Assembly: GCA_903831925.1 (NCBI GenBank)
Contig: CAIKZV010000549.1
Span: 1-8,799 of the forward strand
DNA length: 8,799 nt
Reading direction: 5' to 3'
Origin: an uncultured Burkholderiales bacterium
GTDB taxonomy: Bacteria; Pseudomonadota; Gammaproteobacteria; Burkholderiales; Burkholderiaceae_E
In this document: positions 5,366 to 8,799 of the stretch, piece by piece
Layout: each line of letters opens with the position of its first letter
Numbering within the stretch: the stretch's first letter is position 1
Program-made: the position numbers and the translations under genes
The notes under the pieces: model-generated
The model's input: only the letters and a program-made list of their open reading frames with translations
Told to the model about the DNA's origin: nothing
Database searches by the model: none

Positions 5366-8236
5366 TCAGGATCCTCTTGCCAGCCGACCGATGCCGGCCA
5401 GCGCCAGCACGGTGGTGCCCACCACGCTCAGATAGACGCCGAGGTCGAAGGCGGCAGCACTCGCCAGCGGCAACTCGCCCACGACCGGCAGATGGGGATG
5501 GATGAAAGTCGAGGTCAGGAAGGGATAGCCGAGCAGCCAGCTGCCCAGACCGGTCAGGCAGATGATCAGCAGACCCAGGCCGATGGCGGTGTGCAGCCGG
5601 CTCAGCTTGCGGGTCAGGTTCGCGTCACTCACCCCTCGTCCTGGCGCAAGCGCCTGCGTGCCATTGGAGACCGTCTGCAGCATCAGCACGATTGCGGTGA
5701 TCAGCCCGGCACTGAAGCCGCCACCCGGCAGGTTGTGGCCGCGCAAAAAGAAGTAGACCGAGACCATCAGCGCAAAGGGCAGCAGCATCCGGGAGGTGGT
5801 CGCCAGCATCAGCGGATAGCGCTGCTCGAAGGCGGCCAGGCGGCCGGTGCGGGCCGGACCGGTGACCGGTGCGAGCGACAGACGGGCAATCAGGTCGTGG
5901 ATCACCAGGCCGGCTGCGGCCAAGACGAAGGACTCGCCGAACGTGTCGAAGCCGCGGAAGTCGACGATGATCACATTGGTGGCATTGGTGCCGCCGCCCT
6001 CCGGCAGGGCCCGCGTCAGGAAGAAGTCCGACAGGCTGCTCACCGGTCTGAGCATCGTCGCCCAGGCCAGCACGCCGATGCCGATGCCGGCGGTTGCGGC
6101 GATCACGCCGTCGCGCAGTTTGCGCCGGTCGTCGAGTTCACGCGGCGATCGCGAGGGCAGATAGCGCAGCGCGAGCATCATGACCAGCATGGTGGCTACT
6201 TCGACCAGCAACTGGGTGATCGCCAGATCGGGCGCTGAAAACCACACGAAGGTCAGACTCACCACCAGGCCGAGCGCACCGACCGTCACCAGCGCCGGCA
6301 GCCGCGCCCGAGCCAGGATGACGCTGGCCACGGTTGCCGCCACCGCAATGGCCCACAGGGCGAGCGGCACCAGCGCGATGCCCTCAAACGGATGGGTTGT
6401 GATGCCGTCGAGCGGCGACGGGCCGATCAGCCAGGGCAGGGCGCCGGCCGCAATCGCCACGCAGATCGTCAGGAACAGGTTGGCGCGGGTGCCGAGTCGG
6501 CCAAGCGATGCATCGATGCGACGGGCAGCGCTCACCAGTGCGGCCATCGTCTGCTCGAAGATCCGCTTGCCCGCGCCTTCGTCGTCATCGGTGGTGTGCA
6601 GGCTGTACTGGCGCTGCAGCCAGCCATAGAGCAGCCCCCCGCCAATCAGTGCCGCAAGGCTCATTGCCAGCGGCTCATTGAAACCGTGCCAGATCGCCAG
6701 CGAAAACTCGGGCACCGTGCCGCCCAGCATGTCGCGCGCGCCCATGGTCAGCAGCGGGCCGATCGTCAGCTGCGGCACCAGTCCGACCACCAGGCAGAGC
6801 ACGACCAGCATCTCGACCGGCACACGCATGAAACGCGGCGGCTCATGCGGTGTGCGCGGCAGATCGACCGGTTCGCCATTGAAAAACACATCGTGGATGA
6901 AGCGCGCCGAATAGGCGACCGAAAGCGCCGCGGCCAGCGCTGCAACCGCCGGCACCAGAAAGCGCACCGCGCGTGTTCCTTCGACGGCAAGCGCCTCCTC
7001 GAAAAACATTTCTTTCGAGAGAAAGCCGTTAAGGAGCGGCACGCCGGCCATTGCGGCGGCGGCAACGATCGCCAGGGCTGCAGTGATCGGCATCGTGCGC
7101 CACAGGCCGTTGATGCGACGCATGTCGCGCGTGCCGGTCTCGTGGTCGATGATGCCTGCCGCCATGAAGAGCGAGGCCTTGAAGGCGGCGTGGTTGAGCA
7201 GGTGAAAGAGCGCCGCCACCGCGGCCAGCGGCGAGTTCAGGCCAAGCAGCATGGTGATCAGGCCGAGCTGGCTGATGGTCGAGTAGGCGAGCAGGCCCTT
7301 GAGGTCGTGCTTGAAGATCGCGTTCCAGGCGCCGACCATCAGGGTGACTCCCCCTGTGATGGTCACGCCGAAGAACCACAGGTCGGTCCCGGAAAGCACC
7401 GGATAGAGCCTGGCCAACAGGAAGATTCCGGCCTTGACCATCGTCGCCGAGTGCAGATAGGCCGACGCGGGGGTGGGCGCCGCCATGGCCTGCGGCAGCC
7501 AGAAATGGAAGGGGAACTGGGCCGACTTGGTGAAGGCGCCGAGCAGGATCAGGCCGAGGCAAACCGGGTACATCGGATGCGCGCGCACCGTGTCGCCTGC
7601 GCCAAGCACGGTGTCGAGTTCGAAGCCGCCGGCGATCGAGCCGAGCATGAGCAGGCCCGCCAGCAGCGCGAGGCCGCCCGCCCCGGTGACGGTGAGCGCC
7701 ATGCGCGCACCCTGACGGGCGTCGACGCGGTGCTGCCAGAAGCCGATCAGCAAAAAGGAGATCAGGCTGGTCAGCTCCCAGGCCATCGCCAGGACGATCA
7801 GGTTGTCGGCCAGCGCAATCCCGAGCATCGCCCCCATGAAGGCCATCAGCAGGGCGTAGAAGCGCGCGGTACGGTCGTCGGCCGACAGGTAGTAGCGGGC
7901 ATAGAGCACCACCAGCAGACCGATGCCGACGATCAGGCCGCAAAAGAGCAGCGCGAGGCCATCGAGGCGCAGACCGAATCCCACGCCGAGCGCCGGCAGC
8001 CACGACCAACGCGCGCGGGCCGGCATCCCTGCCATGACATCGGGGGCAAGCGCGAGCAGCGCCAGCGCTGACAGCCCGGCCGCTGCGGCGGCGATCCAGG
8101 CCGATCGCTGCAGCTGAGACTGCTCGGCGGCCATGACTTGCGACAGCTCGACCGGGCGAGGCCTCGCGGCCAACGCCGTCAGGAGCAGCGCGCCGGCAAA
8201 GGGACTGACCAGCAGCAGGAGCAGTAGGTTGGCCAT
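5366..8236 (-). CDS. phaAB: Mrp-type cation/proton antiporter fused subunit A/B (PhaAB)
   Basis: This 956-residue multi-helix inner-membrane protein is the first gene of the operon. It has a NuoL/ND5-like N-terminal half (Proton_antipo regions, about residues 85-430) with Glu154 in MAWELTS, Lys237 in GAFTKSAQFPFHFWLP, His262 and Lys268 in LHSATMVKAG, His349 and Lys353 in NHAAFKASLF, and Lys408 in GFLSKEMFFE. A second antiporter-associated region follows at ~620-700 (DUF4040/MbhD-like, APDLAITQLLVEVATMLVM, with Glu679). An MbhE-like segment lies at ~715-785 (NVIIVDFRGFDTFGE at 754-768). The C-terminal MnhB domain spans ~812-945, with LRGHNLPGGGFSAGL at 831-845. In group 1 Mrp operons A and B are separate genes; fusion defines group 2 (Pha). 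The frame is open to 8776, but ATG 8236 (MANLLLLLL) begins the first helix, and the extra upstream residues are antisense to the ABC-F gene and the promoter region. Confidence 0.95.
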   Translation of the reverse strand: MANLLLLLLVSPFAGALLLTALAARPRPVELSQVMAAEQSQLQRSAWIAAAAAGLSALALLALAPDVMAGMPARARWSWLPALGVGFGLRLDGLALLFCGLIVGIGLLVVLYARYYLSADDRTARFYALLMAFMGAMLGIALADNLIVLAMAWELTSLISFLLIGFWQHRVDARQGARMALTVTGAGGLALLAGLLMLGSIAGGFELDTVLGAGDTVRAHPMYPVCLGLILLGAFTKSAQFPFHFWLPQAMAAPTPASAYLHSATMVKAGIFLLARLYPVLSGTDLWFFGVTITGGVTLMVGAWNAIFKHDLKGLLAYSTISQLGLITMLLGLNSPLAAVAALFHLLNHAAFKASLFMAAGIIDHETGTRDMRRINGLWRTMPITAALAIVAAAAMAGVPLLNGFLSKEMFFEEALAVEGTRAVRFLVPAVAALAAALSVAYSARFIHDVFFNGEPVDLPRTPHEPPRFMRVPVEMLVVLCLVVGLVPQLTIGPLLTMGARDMLGGTVPEFSLAIWHGFNEPLAMSLAALIGGGLLYGWLQRQYSLHTTDDDEGAGKRIFEQTMAALVSAARRIDASLGRLGTRANLFLTICVAIAAGALPWLIGPSPLDGITTHPFEGIALVPLALWAIAVAATVASVILARARLPALVTVGALGLVVSLTFVWFSAPDLAITQLLVEVATMLVMMLALRYLPSRSPRELDDRRKLRDGVIAATAGIGIGVLAWATMLRPVSSLSDFFLTRALPEGGGTNATNVIIVDFRGFDTFGESFVLAAAGLVIHDLIARLSLAPVTGPARTGRLAAFEQRYPLMLATTSRMLLPFALMVSVYFFLRGHNLPGGGFSAGLITAIVLMLQTVSNGTQALAPGRGVSDANLTRKLSRLHTAIGLGLLIICLTGLGSWLLGYPFLTSTFIHPHLPVVGELPLASAAAFDLGVYLSVVGTTVLALAGIGRLARGS

Positions 8237-8369
8237 TCGGGATTCCAGCCTGCCGCGCTGCCTTGTCTGGCGCAACGGTCGCGGACACTTGAAGGAATTG
8301 AGGCGACGTTCTAGCCCGCGAGTATAGCGAGGCGGCGTGACGCAACGAAGTTCCGGTATCGTGCGGCCA
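8237..8369. promoter_or_regulatory. Divergent intergenic region with overlapping -10-like elements
   Basis: This 133-bp gap separates divergent phaAB and the ABC-F gene, and has a lower GC content than its flanks. AGTATAGC at 8321-8328 offers a -10 in each direction. On the - strand TATACT (8326-8321) would start the antiporter operon with a leader of about 75-80 nt, but no good -35 lies 17 bp behind it (TTCGTT is the nearest). On the + strand TATAGC (8323-8328) with TTGAGG (8298-8303) at 19-bp spacing would serve the ABC-F gene about 35 nt upstream of its ATG. Both are plausible by eye only. Confidence 0.3.
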
Positions 8370-8799
8370 ATGAGTGCCTCCTCCCTGCTGACCCTGGTCG
8401 ACGCCCAACTGGCGTTCGGCGATCTCCCCCTGCTCGATTCTGCGGGTTTTTCCTTGCTCTCCGGCGAGCGGATCGGCCTGATCGGGCGCAACGGGACCGG
8501 CAAATCCTCGCTGCTGTCGGTCATTTCCGGCCGCTTGCCGCTCGATGACGGCCTGATGCAGCGGCGTGACGGCCTGAAGATCAGCGCGGTCGAGCAGGAG
8601 CCGGTGCTGCCGGTGGCCGAGACCCTGCACGACAGTCTGCTCGAGCGCGGCCAGCTCGAGGCCTTCGACGATGAGCGCGAGCGCTGGCGCGTGCAGGCTC
8701 GGCTGGCCGAATACTTGCAGCGATTCGGTCTGAACGAAGCCGCCGACCCGGCGACCGCCTCGGGCGGCGAGCGCAAGCGGGCGGCACTGGCGCTCGCCT
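8370..8799 (+). CDS. uup: ABC-F family ATPase (Uup-like), 5' part
   Basis: The frame opens at ATG 8370 and runs off the window edge, showing 143 residues of the first ATP-binding cassette. ABC-F proteins are soluble double-ATPase factors of the ribosome; Uup of E. coli is the closest type and is linked to translation quality control and transposon-excision phenotypes. An aromatic and strand region near F16 precedes GRNGTGKS, the Walker A motif at 39-46, with Lys45 as the phosphate-binding residue. Gln76 lies in VEQEP, a Q-loop position. The ABC signature begins at ASGGERKRAALALA (130-143), where the last residue before the edge is in the helix that follows. The interval from Walker A to signature (~85 residues) is typical of the first cassette of ABC-F proteins. 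No Walker B, linker or second cassette is visible, so uup is a best guess among ABC-F members. An in-frame GTG at 8361 is an alternative start, and neither codon has a clear Shine-Dalgarno sequence. Confidence 0.8.
   Translation, partial: MSASSLLTLVDAQLAFGDLPLLDSAGFSLLSGERIGLIGRNGTGKSSLLSVISGRLPLDDGLMQRRDGLKISAVEQEPVLPVAETLHDSLLERGQLEAFDDERERWRVQARLAEYLQRFGLNEAADPATASGGERKRAALALA

Noticed and set aside
6392..8071. 559-codon open frame on the + strand antisense to phaAB
   Set aside because: Its product is an H/Q/R/G-rich low-complexity sequence with no motif, which is what the complement of high-GC membrane-protein codons gives. phaAB on the other strand has clear family motifs throughout.
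7029..8630. 533-codon open frame on the - strand in another phase of phaAB
   Set aside because: It overlaps the true phaAB frame, is R/P/G-rich, and crosses the divergent promoter region and the ABC-F coding start.
8237..8776. 180-residue N-terminal extension of PhaAB
   Set aside because: The frame is open but Ser/Arg-rich and antisense to the ABC-F gene; the hydrophobic family N-terminus begins at ATG 8236.
1..8799. CRISPR array, tRNA, prophage or transposon signals
   Set aside because: Searched by eye on both strands. The only repeats are short tandem duplications of two copies, with no regular spacers, transposase or cloverleaf.

Overview
This is a high-GC bacterial chromosomal window whose gene set (a UbiJ-like ubiquinone factor, a fused-A/B 'pha' type Mrp antiporter, a Uup-like ABC-F ATPase) suggests a proteobacterium, most likely a betaproteobacterium. 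The taxon is inferred from gene families and composition, because no rRNA or other phylogenetic marker is present. There are ten protein genes, two of them cut by the window edges. No tRNA, rRNA, insertion sequence, prophage or CRISPR array was seen.

Layout: (1) bases 1-417, + strand, hold the C-terminal part of a UbiJ/SCP2-domain protein. (2) Bases 451-1455, - strand, hold a complete cytoplasmic-looking L-asparaginase that converges on ubiJ; a hairpin plus T-tract at its 3' end overlaps the stop codon. (3) Bases 1508-2107, + strand, hold a 199-residue HNH endonuclease, divergent from the asparaginase across only 52 bp. (4) Bases 2135-8236, - strand, hold a complete six-gene group 2 Mrp monovalent cation/proton antiporter operon, in transcription order phaAB (fused), phaC, phaD, phaE, phaF, phaG. 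(5) Bases 8370-8799, + strand, hold the N-terminal third or less of an ABC-F ATPase resembling Uup, divergent from phaAB across 133 bp.

The six Pha proteins are expected to assemble into one inner-membrane complex. PhaAB and PhaD carry the complex-I-like (NuoL/M/N) proton-channel modules, PhaC is NuoK-like, and PhaE, PhaF and PhaG are small membrane subunits. The complex would export Na+ or K+ in exchange for protons, for pH and salt homeostasis. Assembly stoichiometry appears to be set partly by translational coupling: C/D, D/E and E/F each overlap by ATGA, and AB/C are 2 bp apart. Only the F-G junction is open (64 bp). It contains a 14-bp tandem duplication that creates a 23-codon micro-ORF bridging the end of phaF and the start of phaG.

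Nothing in the window clearly amounts to a new multi-gene system. The more unusual details are small: the F-G bridge, a tandem-duplicated hairpin spanning both stop codons at the HNH/phaG convergent junction, the coding-overlapping terminator of the asparaginase, and back-to-back -10-like elements between phaAB and the ABC-F gene.
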